Part shown: piece by piece, positions 19,541-30,116 of the stretch | Position numbering within the stretch: the stretch's first letter is position 1 | How the letters are laid out: each line of letters begins with the position of its first letter | Notes under the pieces: generated by a model | Databases searched by the model: none | The model's input: the letters and a program-made list of their open reading frames with translations, nothing else | Told to the model about the DNA's origin: nothing | Position numbers and translations under genes: made by a program | Assembly (NCBI GenBank): GCA_012845835.1 | Contig: JABAKD010000009.1 | Coordinates: 3,597,324 to 3,661,323, forward strand | DNA from: Undaria pinnatifida | Lineage: Eukaryota; Sar; Phaeophyceae; Laminariales; Alariaceae | Direction of reading: 5' to 3' | Length of the DNA: 64,000 bases

Positions 19541-19858
19541 ACGTCGACGCCTATATTGTCCGCTTGCCCCAGAAAAGCATCCTCGTCGGCAGCAACGGCG
19601 TTGACTGATTAATAACAAGATGAGAGAGCAATTCATGATATGTTTTGAACGCCATCTAACGGCAACTGGTGGAGCTTGAAATCGGTACTGTGATGGAGGA
19701 CTTCGACGTACCACGACGACGTTAAATTGCCGGTGCTTCCTTGGTGATTCACTTGTTGCGGTGCATTTAGGTGTGCCGAGTTCCGATTTGGTGTGGTCTC
19801 TGTGACTACAGAGTTTTTATCTCTCTAGGATGAAGAATCAGCACGGACTTTGAGTGTA
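19112..19858. repeat. Inverted pair of a shared motif (possible small inverted-repeat element)
   Basis: AAAGCCCGTGCTGATTCTTC (19,114) and its complement GAAGAATCAGCACGGACTTT (19,832-19,851) face each other about 745 bp apart. The motif continues with ATCCTAGAGAGAT and CTCTGTGGTCACA. Direct copies lie at 16,608-16,668, 17,050-17,105, 18,626-18,675 and, partially, 54,572-54,610. It could be a terminal motif of a family of small elements. No target duplication was found. Confidence 0.5.
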
Positions 19859-19899
19859 CTGATGTCGTTGGGTGGAAAGAACGGTTTTCCTTGGAGATA

Positions 19900-20830
19900 T
19901 ACAGAAGTCAAGTTTTTTCGACAAATATTTGGAGAAAATGGCATTTATGGGGTGCCCCGCTAAGTTGTATGGTTTTCAATCTTATATTTAACCTCGAACT
20001 TTTCTTACCACACGTGCGAACAAAGCAAAAGCCGCCTTTGTTTCTTCTTGCTTTGTAGACAAAAGTTCTGGTCTTTTCTTTTTTGGATCCATACCTTCGT
20101 GGATATTTTGGTCAAACCACTGACAGCCACAAATATTTATATATTAGACTAATGTTGAGTGCTACTGTCAGTAACCATCATGTCGGTACTTGTACCTCAC
20201 AAAGTCCAAATATTTTTGTTTTTTTTGGAGACGAAAAACGTCGCCATAAGTATTTTAACTCTGAGTGAGTTGAAGACATATGGTATACATTTCAATTTGC
20301 TAGTACAACGGACAGTTTTCGATCTGGTAGTTGTCGGCTATCAATGCAGTATGTAGCAAGCACAAGCGTGGAAGCAAAATCTTGGATACATGATACACAA
20401 AGCAGTTTACAGGCTAATCACGTCCAGATAGGTTCCCGTTACATTTATTTCGTATTTGTACACGTTGAGAAGGACAGCAGTCTTCGGTATCCCTCTTGGA
20501 GTCGGTAGCAAGACATTTTTTAAGATAAGAGTTGTTGCTGAAGTGAGAAGATAGGCTACGTATGGTCATGATCACGTTTCGAGATTTTGCACAACAAGGC
20601 TGTATGTAGAACCTTGTACTTGGGGTGTTTTACTTCTTGCGGTCATAGTTTGTTTATTTTTTACCCGATACTGAGGTGTTTTAGTGTTTGAGCTACGAGC
20701 AGCGCATCGCCCGTGCACCCCCCTCACGTGGTCACTCCTCTTTGGTCACCATGAGCAGTCATCTGCAGAGCTAATAAATCACCAATCAACATATTGGAGT
20801 CACCGACCAACAACATCATCTGTCTTCTTT
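19900..20830. other. No gene recognised
   Basis: AT-rich DNA with short frames only. I see no repeat shared with other parts of the window and no RNA-gene boxes. Confidence 0.5.
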
Positions 20831-20884
20831 TCTTTTAGAATTTGGAGCTCTCTCTGCTCTTCTTACAGGCTCACCTAACCGCGG

Positions 20885-21617
20885 CTTTATTTTGCCTCGA
20901 ATCGTATATATAGGCTTTCTGTTGCTTAAAAGCCCCACCTAATATCGATATCCACCAGAGTAATAAACACTTCCACCCCCTGGATATCGCCTCGTTATCT
21001 TTTTAGAGCCGTCCGCGCCGCTGCTGCAATTCCCACCCACCCCCGCCCCCAACTCCTCCTTCCCTGCCACCCGCACCATCGCCTAGACCTAGCACAACGC
21101 GTATAGCAATCCCCTACATCTATGAGACCTAAAGCCCCCCCCCCCCCCCCGCCCCCCGCCCCCCGCCCCGCCCGCCACATTCCCCCCCCCTCCCCCACAA
21201 GAAGGATTTGTAGTTTCCACGCACAAATTGACCTGCCCCACCCCCCCTTCCCCCGCCTCCCGCCCCCCTTTTGGTCAAAATCCAGGCCCCCACGTCCTAA
21301 GAACCTCCGCCCTCCCCTCACCGGTGTTTCGACTTACAATATTCACCTAATAAACCTGATGCATTTCCTTTCACAGCTGTCAGATTTTGTCCCCCTCAGA
21401 AACGGGTTTTATAGTTTCCGGGCACAGACTGACTAACATCACCCTGTTGACCCTGATAGCTACACTGTTGTTGCAAGGGGAGTCGCCGACCTATATCCTT
21501 GATGACGACACACAACTCGTAATACGCGCGATCGGAGTATCACACATAGCTTGCAAAGATGAGTTTCGACAAAATATCCGATCTGACAGCTGGAGTGTAT
21601 TTCAATTTTATGATATA
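20885..21617 (-). repeat. Modular G-tract repeat, copy D
   Basis: Reverse-strand copy. The head ends at 21,600 (AGCTGGAGTGTATTT, before TATGATATATGG). Moving left are AAGATGAGTTTCGAC, ATACGCGCGATCGGAGTATC, GGGGAGTCGCCGACCTATAT, GGATGCATTTCC-TTCACAGCTGTC (21,358-21,380), then C-rich body at 21,130-21,320 and ACCATCGCCTAGACCTAGCA (21,076). The left edge is GCCCCACCTAATATCGATAT (20,931). The edges are approximate. Confidence 0.87.
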
Positions 21618-21619
21618 TG

Positions 21620-22985
21620 GGCCGGGTCATCCGAAAGCGAGCCTACGATCGTACACAAACCAAGACAGCTGAACAACGCAGGAAGCCATCTCATGTATAA
21701 TAAGTTTTAATAATAAACGGCCGGTAAGTTCAAATAATGAACGGCCGGGGTTCAGTTTGTGGGTTGGTTCATGAACATCGTGTCTAAACACCACGCCAAA
21801 AACAAGCAAGATTGAACGGGGCAAATGTCCAACCCACCTCTTGGCAGTGACTGGGCGGGCCAAGCTCGTACATAAACATGCATGGCATTAATGTGATCTG
21901 AAACGCCTTGACATGACTTGGAGCCATTTTTAACGCGAGTCGCCTTGTACGGCACACAACTACTCCTCGTAGAATATAAATGTATTACAGCAGCACTCTA
22001 GCGCTTGTACGGTCGTAAAATACATGGCGCTGGCACTACAGCGACCAGCCCATTGAGATAACAACTACTGTACAACAACAGCAGACACCTCTTAAGGCAC
22101 TCTACGCCGTGCGATGCGCGCGATGGATGTGCCATCTCGGAAAAGAATTCCGGGAAAGTATCGTCCCCCGTTCACGTGTGCCGGGCGCACGGAATGTAGG
22201 TGTGTGGTATGGCGTGTGTGGGATACAGGAAAGAGCTTCCTCGAAATACATCGAATCTGCCCACTGCGCTGAGTAAAGCGGCCGTCAAGATGGAGAGAGG
22301 ATTACTCGGCCAACGCAATGAGCAAGCTCGCCCAGCAAGAAGTTGGCGACTCTTTTGCCAGCGTGACAAAGAAAAACATACGCGAGACAGAGCTCTTACT
22401 TTTAGTGAGACTGACTATCGACAGCAAAGCGCAGTTGTTGAAGGAGTTTGAGCATTAGTCTATGGTTCCTCACTCACGGCGGTCACCAAACGATTCGTTT
22501 GCATCGTCAGTGTCGTTGGGTAAAGCGCAGGGACGAAAATAGAGAATGCGTCGCCCAGGACAAATATGCCAATAATAGAAGGTGTGAGGCCAGAAGTCGA
22601 ACAAGCTAGCAACCTCTTGAGCGTTCATGGCAAAGCGCTAACATGTATTAGCTGCGAATAGTGTTCGATTGATTGAGTTCTTATTAACAGTGTGCAACGT
22701 TTAGCTCGTCGTGAATGCCTCACTAGTATCAGGCGTCATGTCGTAGGGCGCGTCATGTTACCTAGATATGGTCATTCCTCCGCCTGCCGTCAACATGCAA
22801 TCAAGGTAACGACCCCGATGTCAAATGTGGTACAACACCGTATCATAGATAAGTCATTCCTCTGCACGGCTTATTAACTCTTCTCTCAGCACATTCATTT
22901 GTTTGTGGTCGGTCGTGTACTCGTTATCAGACTTTCACATCATCCATACTATCGTGGACCTACTATTATTATGGAAAAATTTTGA
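21620..22985. other. Mostly featureless; one 46-codon frame with protein-like composition
   Basis: The plus-strand frame from ATG 22,318 to TAG 22,456 (MSKLAQQEVGDSFASVTK..., ending LLKEFEH) has the look of a real helical protein end: regular hydrophobic spacing, and an open frame continuing upstream to about 22,270. I do not recognise the family, and it may be the last piece of a decayed transposase or host gene. Nothing else in the interval is supported. Confidence 0.3.
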
Positions 22986-23590
22986 GCGATTATTTCTAGC
23001 GATTATTTTTGTAGTTGGAGGCTCCAGAAATAACTGCATCAGAAATAAGGGGCGTCCATTATGGCTTCTGATTTTTGGAAAGTGGATTTATTTTGAATTG
23101 GTAGGTCTTGTTTTGCCGTTTGCCTTTATTTTTGAAATCTGGCACGTACACTGTCGCGGGCGACGTTAGGTCACCACCGCCTCTGCTGCTGTCTCTTCTG
23201 CTGCGCTGCTGCTGGGGTGCTGGTGTGGTGTGACTGTGGTGGTTTCGATGGTGGTGGTGGTGCTGCTGTCGCGTTGGTGTGAGGATGAAGCTCTGCCTCG
23301 CACACAACAAGCGCAGTATGCTGTCGTAGGTGTGTTTGCGATTCTTTGTTGTAGGTGATGCGTGACGTGTACAGCAGACAAGTATCATACCAGGTACAGT
23401 ATGAGCAGTGGTGACATGTGATACTTGGTACGAGGTAGTATCCAAAAGTCAAACAATCCCAGTTGTGAGAGGTTGGAAGAGCTGTTATTTCTGGGCTCAG
23501 AAATCACCAGATCCGCTGATTTCTGGCCTCGATTATTTCTGAATCCAGAAATAACGATGATTTCTGGTCCCATAGTGGATGGTTTTTATT
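22985..23590. mobile_element. Possible inverted-repeat element with CAGAAAT palindromes
   Basis: Both ends are dense in CAGAAAT/ATTTCTG words. The left end has CTCCAGAAATAAC and ATCAGAAATAAG (23,020-23,048). The right end (23,478-23,572) has TTATTTCTGGGCTCAGAAAT, GCTGATTTCTGG, TTATTTCTGAATCCAGAAAT and GATTTCTGG. A weak end pair TCCATTATGG (23,056) and its near complement CCATAGTGGA (23,569) faces inward. The interior is CT/CAC-rich with minus-strand His/Gln-rich frames of no recognised function. The design (subterminal word arrays) resembles the two AGGCC elements, but the inverted repeat itself is weak. Confidence 0.4.
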
Positions 23591-24422
23591 TTTGGCGTCG
23601 GAGATCCCGGTTGAAGAGATAAATAATCGATGAAAATATTCGCCATAAAGGCCGTTTCTTATAGCATTGGATTCTCATCTTCGATTCCGCCAGAATCCGA
23701 TTCGGCGAAATTCGGGCGGAGAAGAAAGCCCGACCTTTCTTATAGCGAACGGATTTTGTCAGACGGATTTCAGCAGGACTGTCTTTTTTTTTTGAAAACA
23801 GCGCGCGCAAAACCCAACACCACACAGCAGCAGCAGCAGCAGCAGCACACAGCAGACCGATACAGACATACAGACGCAGCGCAGAGGCAGCAGACCACAC
23901 GCAGCAGACGACACAGACGTTGCAAACATGCCGCCTCTTGACAGCCCTTGACATCTCATCGTCCTCTGTGTCGGGCTCTAGCTCGTCTTCGTAGTCTTGT
24001 AAGATGAGGTCCCAGGTGGCGACACTACGCTGCTGCTGCAGATGGAAGGCAGCTAGCGTGGTGGCAAAGACAGCAGAAACGTCGACACCAGCTTTTTTTC
24101 TCGCTGTCTGTGCCATTTGATGGTGCACCACGCGTCCCGAGGGCAAGCCAAGTTCGTAGGCTAGCCCACGGGCGACGCCCAGCAGCCCTAACAGCGCCGG
24201 CACTGCAGCACGCATGTGGGGTAGCCCGATGTGTGTGTGTGTGCGCGCGCGCGCGGCGCAACCAGAGAGTTTCAAATAATCCGAGACAGAAATCCGGGTT
24301 GGGCAGCGTCTCGGATTTTGGTCAGGAATCCGAGTGGCCGCAACTCGAAAAGCTGAAATCGGATTTTTCCGAATTGGATTGTGCCAAAATCCGTGTCTAT
24401 AAGAAGGCGGAAATGGGCTCAA
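23586..24422 (-). CDS. 278-codon open frame spanning most of the 827-bp transposon, function unknown
   Basis: One uninterrupted minus-strand frame starts inside the right inverted repeat and runs past the left one. The central part, roughly residues 70-165 (VARGLAYELGLPSGRVVHH, GVDVSAVFATTLAAFHLQQQ, WDLILQDYEDELEPDTEDDE), has the composition of a genuine protein with an acidic stretch. The C-terminal third is low-complexity Cys/Ala/Val translated from CAG and CACACAG repeats, and then inverted-repeat sequence. I recognise no transposase domain. It may be a captured gene fragment, a remnant of the mother transposase, or a chance frame helped by repeats. Confidence 0.3.
   Translation of the reverse strand: MSPFPPSYRHGFWHNPIRKNPISAFRVAATRIPDQNPRRCPTRISVSDYLKLSGCAARARTHTHIGLPHMRAAVPALLGLLGVARGLAYELGLPSGRVVHHQMAQTARKKAGVDVSAVFATTLAAFHLQQQRSVATWDLILQDYEDELEPDTEDDEMSRAVKRRHVCNVCVVCCVWSAASALRLYVCIGLLCAAAAAAAVWCWVLRALFSKKKDSPAEIRLTKSVRYKKGRAFFSARISPNRILAESKMRIQCYKKRPLWRIFSSIIYLFNRDLRRQK
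23826..23849 (+). repeat. CAG microsatellite
   Basis: About eight CAG units in the DNA transposon interior. Confidence 0.9.
24231..24256 (+). repeat. GT/GC dinucleotide run
   Basis: A run of GT followed directly by a run of GC, alternating purine-pyrimidine with Z-DNA potential. Confidence 0.85.
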
Positions 24423-24479
24423 ATCGGATTCTTGCGGAATCGAAGATGAGAATCCAATGCTATAAGAAACGGCCTAATA

Positions 24480-25669
24480 GCAGGTCTTATTAGCACAGAG
24501 TGATATTTTTTGCTGCCTGAATAATAAAAAAAAAAATCTTGTTTCTATGTATGATAGCATCAATTATAGACTATGTGTCAGCGATTTTTCGAAGATATAG
24601 TCTAGTGGGCGCAAGCTAAGCGAAACGATTTTTTAAATTTCATGTGTACCGGTTTATTTTTTGGGTCATGATCTTAGGATAGCGTTGCGTCGTGAGACGC
24701 AGGATCCTTGTAACCACCTATGTACATATCAGAAGACCAGAGGTGGTAACACCCGTTTGTACTCGTACCTGTACATGTGAACCAATGACATAAATATGGT
24801 ACCGCAGTACGAGTAGCTTTGGTCAGAAGTGAAAAGTGTAATGGAGAAATATCAACTCGTCAGCACGATGAATCTTTGCTTGGTCTAACGAGAAACAAGT
24901 AGTATGCGACGTAGGCACACGCACCCAAAAGCACGATTTTCGGCGGTTTTTATGAAATTGCATTTGGACGGGTGGAAAAAATAAACACGAAATCCTTTCG
25001 TACATTTTTGGCCCAAATAAACGTGGCATGTTTGCGATTAGACAACACACCAGGGCAAGCCTGGCGTGAGTATTGTGTCGACGACCACTATCGAGAAGAT
25101 ATAACGCAAACCCTCAATGGGCGGCGAACTGGGAAATATGCCCGCCCACGCCTACGGAGCAGAGAACGTCGTACCCCCCCGGGCGATGGCGACAAAAATA
25201 AATATCGCGGCCGCGATCCCAGTTTCCTAACCCCAGTTCGCTCCTCCAAGCTGAACGATAATCGCCCTAACGAGCCTTAAACATTAGTTTCTGCATACGA
25301 GATCGATAGCTTCATCGTAATCGCTTCTCCGCGCGCGGTGCTTTGACGCACCATCCGCCCGGCCACGAGACCCTGAGGGTGGTGACTCGCTACCTATAGC
25401 CCAAGCCGGCAAAATAAGGGAGGGGCTAGCGGCGGCGGGCCCGCGGCGCCGCAAGCCGTCGCTCTCGCCTGCACTTGTCGGTGTTCATTGTGCGACTCAC
25501 CGCGTTATTCCCGATTTCCGACATTATGTTTGAAGGACAAGGCAACCTTTCATAAGTAGGAAGAAAAAGTTTTTTCTTGTCCATTATTATTTTCATCGTC
25601 AAAACTGGCCCTTACTGGTTTGGTGTTGTTTGTTTGCTATTGCTTAAGAACTCTGTTTTTTTTGTCACG
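24480..25669. other. No gene recognised
   Basis: Short frames only. The longest (24,972-25,280, plus, 102 codons) has a charged Arg-rich tail with no recognised motif. A GC-rich patch lies at 25,330-25,480. Confidence 0.5.
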
Positions 25670-25870
25670 TACGTGTAGACCTCTTTCCTGTTGTGCAAAA
25701 CCACAAAAAAGTACTATTATGTCACGCGCAGCCCACGACCGGTGACGGTGGCGTCTGAAACTCCCCACCTACCTCTTCTTATAAAACCCGTTCAAATTTG
25801 TTATGAGTCAGGCCAACCCGGACTCGGATAGCCCCGCTCCCTGTTTCTGCGGGGCTATCTACCTCTCGCA
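25670..25870 (-). repeat. Direct repeat, distal copy (candidate split direct repeat)
   Basis: Shares with 26,215-26,400 the blocks ACGTGTAGACCTCTTTCCTG, GTGACGGTGGCGTCT, CTACCTCT and CGGATAGCCCCGCT, in the same order and spacing. This copy has the extra palindromic GCCCCGC...GCGGGGC (25,832-25,855). Confidence 0.8.
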
Positions 25871-26214
25871 GCCCCCCCAACAATTACACCCAATTGTAGC
25901 AACCTAATTCTATCTCTTTTGATCGACGGGGCGGAGGGGTGGGAGAGTCGATCAATTGTAATGGGCACACTGCTTGGCTGCTATCAATCCTACGGTGCTA
26001 CACGCTCTCGCTCCCCTACGCCTGAAGCGACCGTCTCTGGCAAACGCGACAGTGTTTTTGTCGATGCCGTCCGGGCTGTCCTATCTTTTTCGTCTAGAGA
26101 CGATCAACTGCAATCATTTATTAAACAAGAATCCCTTCCACGCCCCTACAAATACCACTTACTTTACTACGTAAATATACATTTTGCTATGACTCAATAA
26201 TTCTAAGTTAATTT

Positions 26215-26400
26215 TTTACGTGTAGACCTCTTCCCTGTTGTGCAAAATAACAATAAACTACAAATATGTCACGACGGGCCCCTGGCCGCGTGACGGTGGC
26301 GTCTCAACCCGTCGTCCCTACCTCTCATGAAACCCCTCCAAACATTTATGAACAAGGCCAACTCGGATTCCGATAGCCCCGCTTCCTTTGTCTGCAAGGT
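26215..26400 (-). repeat. Direct repeat, proximal copy (candidate split direct repeat)
   Basis: Partner of 25,670-25,870, about 545 bp away in the same orientation. It lies roughly 80 bp beyond the end of the recombinase relic on the minus strand. Confidence 0.8.
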
Positions 26401-26479
26401 TCCTTACCCCTAACACGGTAAGGCGGCCGACACTACCCGTACACCGAAAAAAACTACTGTGTCTGCTCGAGGGCTGCAG

Positions 26480-27330
26480 AGACCACTTCAGCCCCTCCCT
26501 CTGCTTCCCTTACGTACCATAAACGCCCTAGACTTCCATCTACCTGCGCGCAGGATTTTCAACTCCGAAATACCTTGCGCCGCTAACTGGGTGCCCCCCC
26601 CCCGATTCTTCCCGAGTGAAGCGCAAACTGCATGGTGTCTCTCCCGCTGCATCCTACCATCAACCGCCACCCGGTCACCGCTTCCATCCTAGGGAAGACT
26701 TTCCAACCTCGCGACGTGGCCCGGACTGTCAGCGGCGACTCCCTTGGGAGTTGCGGATGCACGTGGAGCGATTCCAGCAAAACATCCAAGGCCCCCATCA
26801 ACACCCCCCTTATCGTCTCCCTCCCGTTGGACAACGGCATACGCCTAATCACGCACCCTGCTCTTTTTGACATCGCACTTATTTTCTCCTCCGCGTGAGA
26901 AGGTTAGGCAATCTCGCGTCGAACAAAACTCTGGGAGAACATTGCAACCCGAATATGCCCACAGCTCTGACGCCCTGCACAACAGAAAAAATGCCACCTC
27001 GAGTCCCAACCACATGACACGCCCATGGTCCTCCACACTTACTAATGCTTATCGACCTTGTGACAACAGCGACCCCGAAAGCGGTGATCTAACCTGTGCT
27101 TTCTTTTTATGACATGCCGTGCGCCTGGTCTATCCCCTTTCCCACTGGTGCTATCATGCAATGCGACAGTGGTATTTCCCGTCCTGCAAAGATTTTGTGG
27201 AAGAATTTAATTGCGGCTAAGCATCCTCCAACAGTAAACTGTCGATTATTTTGCACACAACATCCAGACGCCAAGAGCCCGTGCAGAGCAGACAACACTT
27301 CCTTGGGGTCAGCGAGGGTCTGCAACTACC
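26480..27330 (-). pseudogene. Tyrosine recombinase relic of the retroelement
   Basis: The N-terminal core-binding part is at 27,325-27,107 (QFTVGGCLAAIKFFHKIF, the helix-rich region that grips DNA). Box I with the first catalytic Arg, FFLLCRASELWA, is at 27,036-26,845 in a new frame. Box II with His and Arg, ALHSGRIGGG, is at the end of 26,873-26,583. Then in another frame GISELKILRAGRWKSRAFMV (26,580-26,510). The catalytic Tyr should follow that last block. A net loss of two bases just there shifts the frame so that Arg-Lys follows instead, while TACGTAAGG (Tyr-Val-Arg) sits in the next frame. At least four frames are used, so the gene is dead. Family assignment from the R-H-x-x-R box order is secure; subgroup is inference. 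Confidence 0.85.
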
Positions 27331-27428
27331 GTTCTTTTCCGTGCGCGTGTCTCTATTTTACCGAGGTGTTTCACTTCGCTAGATAGTTTTTCTGCGTACT
27401 CTTCCCGACTCAACCCACCGCCAGCGTT

Positions 27429-28046
27429 TCAGCTAATCTCGCCACCTCGTCTATGTGTCTTCCCTTGTTTTTTTCTGTTCCTGCAGGGGCGCGTGTGAAC
27501 ATTAGACACAATAGAAGCGAACAGTTGGCTCAATAAAAGTGTATGCGGTATGTTGATCAAGGGACATACCCACTCACGCACGCGAATCGGCCGGCTTGTG
27601 CGCCGCTCATTACGTCCCACAGGAAAATTGTCATGCTCGCTGGGAAGGGTCTTTGTCTGTAGTGCGGTGTCGAAAATCCCCTTTGCCCACCATACCAATG
27701 TCTTCTTCCGACCTAACCTGGTGAGCTCTCTGACCTTGTCCGCCAGAATCACACGAGGCCAACGGGAGATACCATCAACTGGTTTGTTACGTATGCCGGG
27801 AACGTATTTTTCAGTGTAGTCCCAGCCCCCCTTGACTTCGAGACGCCCGAGCATTCTCATTTGCAAGCATGTTCGTTTGTCCCTTGCGCCCCCGCATCGA
27901 GAGTTCGAAGATACTACTGCCGTGTTGTCACCCCTCTCCAGGGTCGGATCACCCTTTGCGTCAACCCTGTCTCCTGCCAGTTCAAGCATGACCCACGCGG
28001 TCATAATCATTGCAAAAAAAAAATAACAGGTTGATCGTGATAGCAC
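27429..28046 (-). pseudogene. RNase H end of the retroelement polyprotein
   Basis: A 205-codon open minus-strand frame. Its middle (GDNTAVVSSNSRCGGARDKR, MRMLGRLE, YVPGIRNKPVDGISRWPR) matches the end of the RNase H domain in tyrosine-recombinase and Ty3-like retroelements, where a G-x-x-N-x-x-A/V-D-x-x-S-R signature marks the last acidic residue. The first 25 residues and the last 60 are not recognised and are likely outside the domain. The RT palm expected upstream is absent or beyond recognition after 28,050. The frame lies in the correct order relative to the recombinase relic. Confidence 0.75.
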
Positions 28047-28049
28047 AGG

Positions 28050-28735
28050 TCTTTCGTCGATCGGCTATTCGTTTTAGCTTTGCGGCAAGTTCTTTTGGCA
28101 AGTCGTATCTCCAAAATAGCTTCCTCTTGACGCAAAAACCCCAACCCTATCCCTACTGATGAGAAGTCCCGAACGGATTCGAAATGCACCAAGAATTCGA
28201 TATCAAAACAGCCTCCAACAAGCTAATGATATCGTTGCAGGCAATGCAGGCTTCCGTCGCGCGTTGAAGCTGGATTTGAGAAAACTTGAAACACCGATAT
28301 TAGTGATTTCCGTGCCGTGTTGAAGATGTAGATGTGAGAAAAAAATGTTTAGCGCGCTCAAAAACCGAGCACCACAACAGATAGGCAGTTACAGCGGCAA
28401 TAATGTTCTTATGACTGCAACGTACCAAACGGCGAAAAACAATAGTCAACCTGAAGGAGGTGTCTCGCAAAACGCCCCTAACAGCACCGCCACGTTAGGC
28501 ACATGATTTTTTTTTAGCATATGCCGTTCAAACCGTCCGCGGGTGGCGCCCCCCCTGACTCTGAAAAGCACTTCTAGGACATGCACAAGCCAATTTCATC
28601 ACGCCCTTACCGGTGTCGGTGTGAGCTTAATACATTGTCACTATGGTGTATTACCATGGATCAGGGTGCTAAGAAATATTGCTATCGCTAAATAGTGCTT
28701 TGTTTCATGCTTACCACTCTTGTCTTTAGCGCCAC
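28050..28735. other. No gene recognised
   Basis: The position where the RT palm and 5' spacer of the recombinase retroelement would be expected. I see neither. Minus-strand frames at 28,007-28,192 are charged but not recognisable. Confidence 0.4.
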
Positions 28736-28832
28736 GCGTGACATTGAATAATCTAATCCAATGCATGTCCATACAACCGAGCCTTGTGTCGCGTCCGGTG
28801 CTATAATCTGCCCATCCCTTCCAATATTGTTA

Positions 28833-28945
28833 GGTGCTATACATGTCGAGTCGTCTGACATATTCATTTGTGGCGATACCGTCTTGACGGACAACCCAGG
28901 GGAAGAAAACTGGGGTGAGGTACTATCTCACACACCACCTGGCCC
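28833..28945 (+). pseudogene. Beta-helix (Pmp-like) repeat relic 1
   Basis: GAIHVESSDIFICGDTVLTD, then NPGEENWGEVLSH. It follows the polymorphic-membrane-protein-type repeat, a parallel beta-helix coil with the pattern GGAI-(x)n-G-x-T-x-F-x-x-N-x-A/S-x-x-x-G-G-A. Several pattern positions are lost. No start codon or signal peptide can be tied to it. Confidence 0.5.
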
Positions 28946-30116
28946 CGACTGTGTGTATATTTTATCCGTGCTGGGCTCATGCCTTGTAACATCATAACGA
29001 AGAACACCGTCCAATAAAAAGTCAACTTAGGCGGTGCATGGAAATGATAACCGAATATGTGTTGAAAGTAAATTCGAATACCTTTGTTATTGTGTCCATC
29101 GTGGGTCTTGATTACTATGTCTCTGCAACAATCAGATCACCGTCGAACGCAGTAGTACCAAACATCGCCGTTCTGTACGCGTGTCGCTCATTTGCTCAGC
29201 ATATTATTGTAGTTCGGACGCACCGTCTATCCCTCCCTCCGACCGCGACTGCCTCGTGAAGGTGATGCTGTGCTCGTCAATGGTTTTAAACTACCACTGT
29301 AGTAGTTCACCCTCTGAGTTCGGAAAAGAGTCAAGAGTACTGCGCTCGCCCAACCGTATGAAGCTTTGGAACATCCAGCAGCTTACAGACGAACGAATGA
29401 TTCGAACGCATGGCCCTCGTTTAGGAACTCAAATAGTCTAGACTAACCGGTCACCTTTGCGTATGCTGTCAGCTTCAGAGATGTTCTTACCCGGAATGCC
29501 TTGTGGGGCGTCCTCCATCGCCTGTTCGAGCTCTATCCACCATACACGGTGAATACGCTGTGGATACCTAGTGTTAACAATCCAAGGCCATCTTCCGCTC
29601 TTTGTACTTGGAGATATGTGTTTCTTTGTGTTTCCTATCAATTGTGTTAGTTTTTTAAAGGAAACATCCTAGAACAGCTCGACGCGAGTCGAGGGGAAAA
29701 GAAAATTCTGAATTATTCTCCTGGAAAAAAAGGAAGGCACGTATCCCTAGTGGAGAGAGGGAGGGAGGGCCTGCTTTTTGACCCTAAAAATATTATACTA
29801 CTAAGGAGGTAGAGCGAGAAGATAAGTGCGAGGATGGTCAAAGGGACGAGAAAAAATACACAAATGCTTCTAACAGTAGAGTATAGGTGTACCTAGATCA
29901 AGGATGGGATCTGGTCATTGGTCGCACATCGGTTTACTCCATATAGGCTTTACGAGTGAGGTTTCGAGCTCCTTTGGGTGACGAGTTACATCAGCAACAG
30001 AGAAATGCATCTTTGCCGTACTTTGAGTTGTCCACGCCTTTCTCCTTATCGTGGAACGCGTCCCTTTACCTCAGGTCTCTCGTTTTATGCTTGCAAGGGC
30101 CGTGGGTCTGAAGTAT

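Larger units (their letters stand above)
23649..24475. mobile_element. Inverted-repeat DNA transposon of 827 bp with 54-bp ends
   Basis: Ends of 54 bp (53 identical) face inward: AGGCCGTTTCTTATAGCATT at 23,649 and its complement ending at 24,475. They are flanked by AA on both sides (23,647-23,648 and 24,476-24,477). Ten AATCCG/CGGATT words lie in the arms, three on the left and seven on the right. The ends share AGGCC-TTTCTTATA with the transposon at 9,240, so the two belong to one superfamily with different internal words. High end-to-end identity suggests fairly recent movement. A CAG run and a GT/GC run lie inside. Confidence 0.9.
25670..28050 (-). mobile_element. Decayed tyrosine-recombinase retroelement (Ngaro/PAT/DIRS-like)
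   Basis: Read on the minus strand, an RNase H end (28,000-27,700) is followed by a tyrosine recombinase (27,330-26,480). Two direct repeats of about 190 bp follow (26,400-26,215 and 25,870-25,670), separated by about 345 bp. RT-RNase H followed by recombinase, then repeat-spacer-repeat at the 3' end, is the layout of retroelements with split direct repeats, in which the spacer should recur at the 5' end. I cannot find that 5' copy or the RT palm upstream of 28,050, so the 5' part seems lost. Coding parts are frameshifted and dead. Confidence 0.7.

Noticed and set aside
24229-24260. A promoter at the GT/GC run
   Set aside because: A dinucleotide run alone is not evidence of a promoter, and no gene follows.
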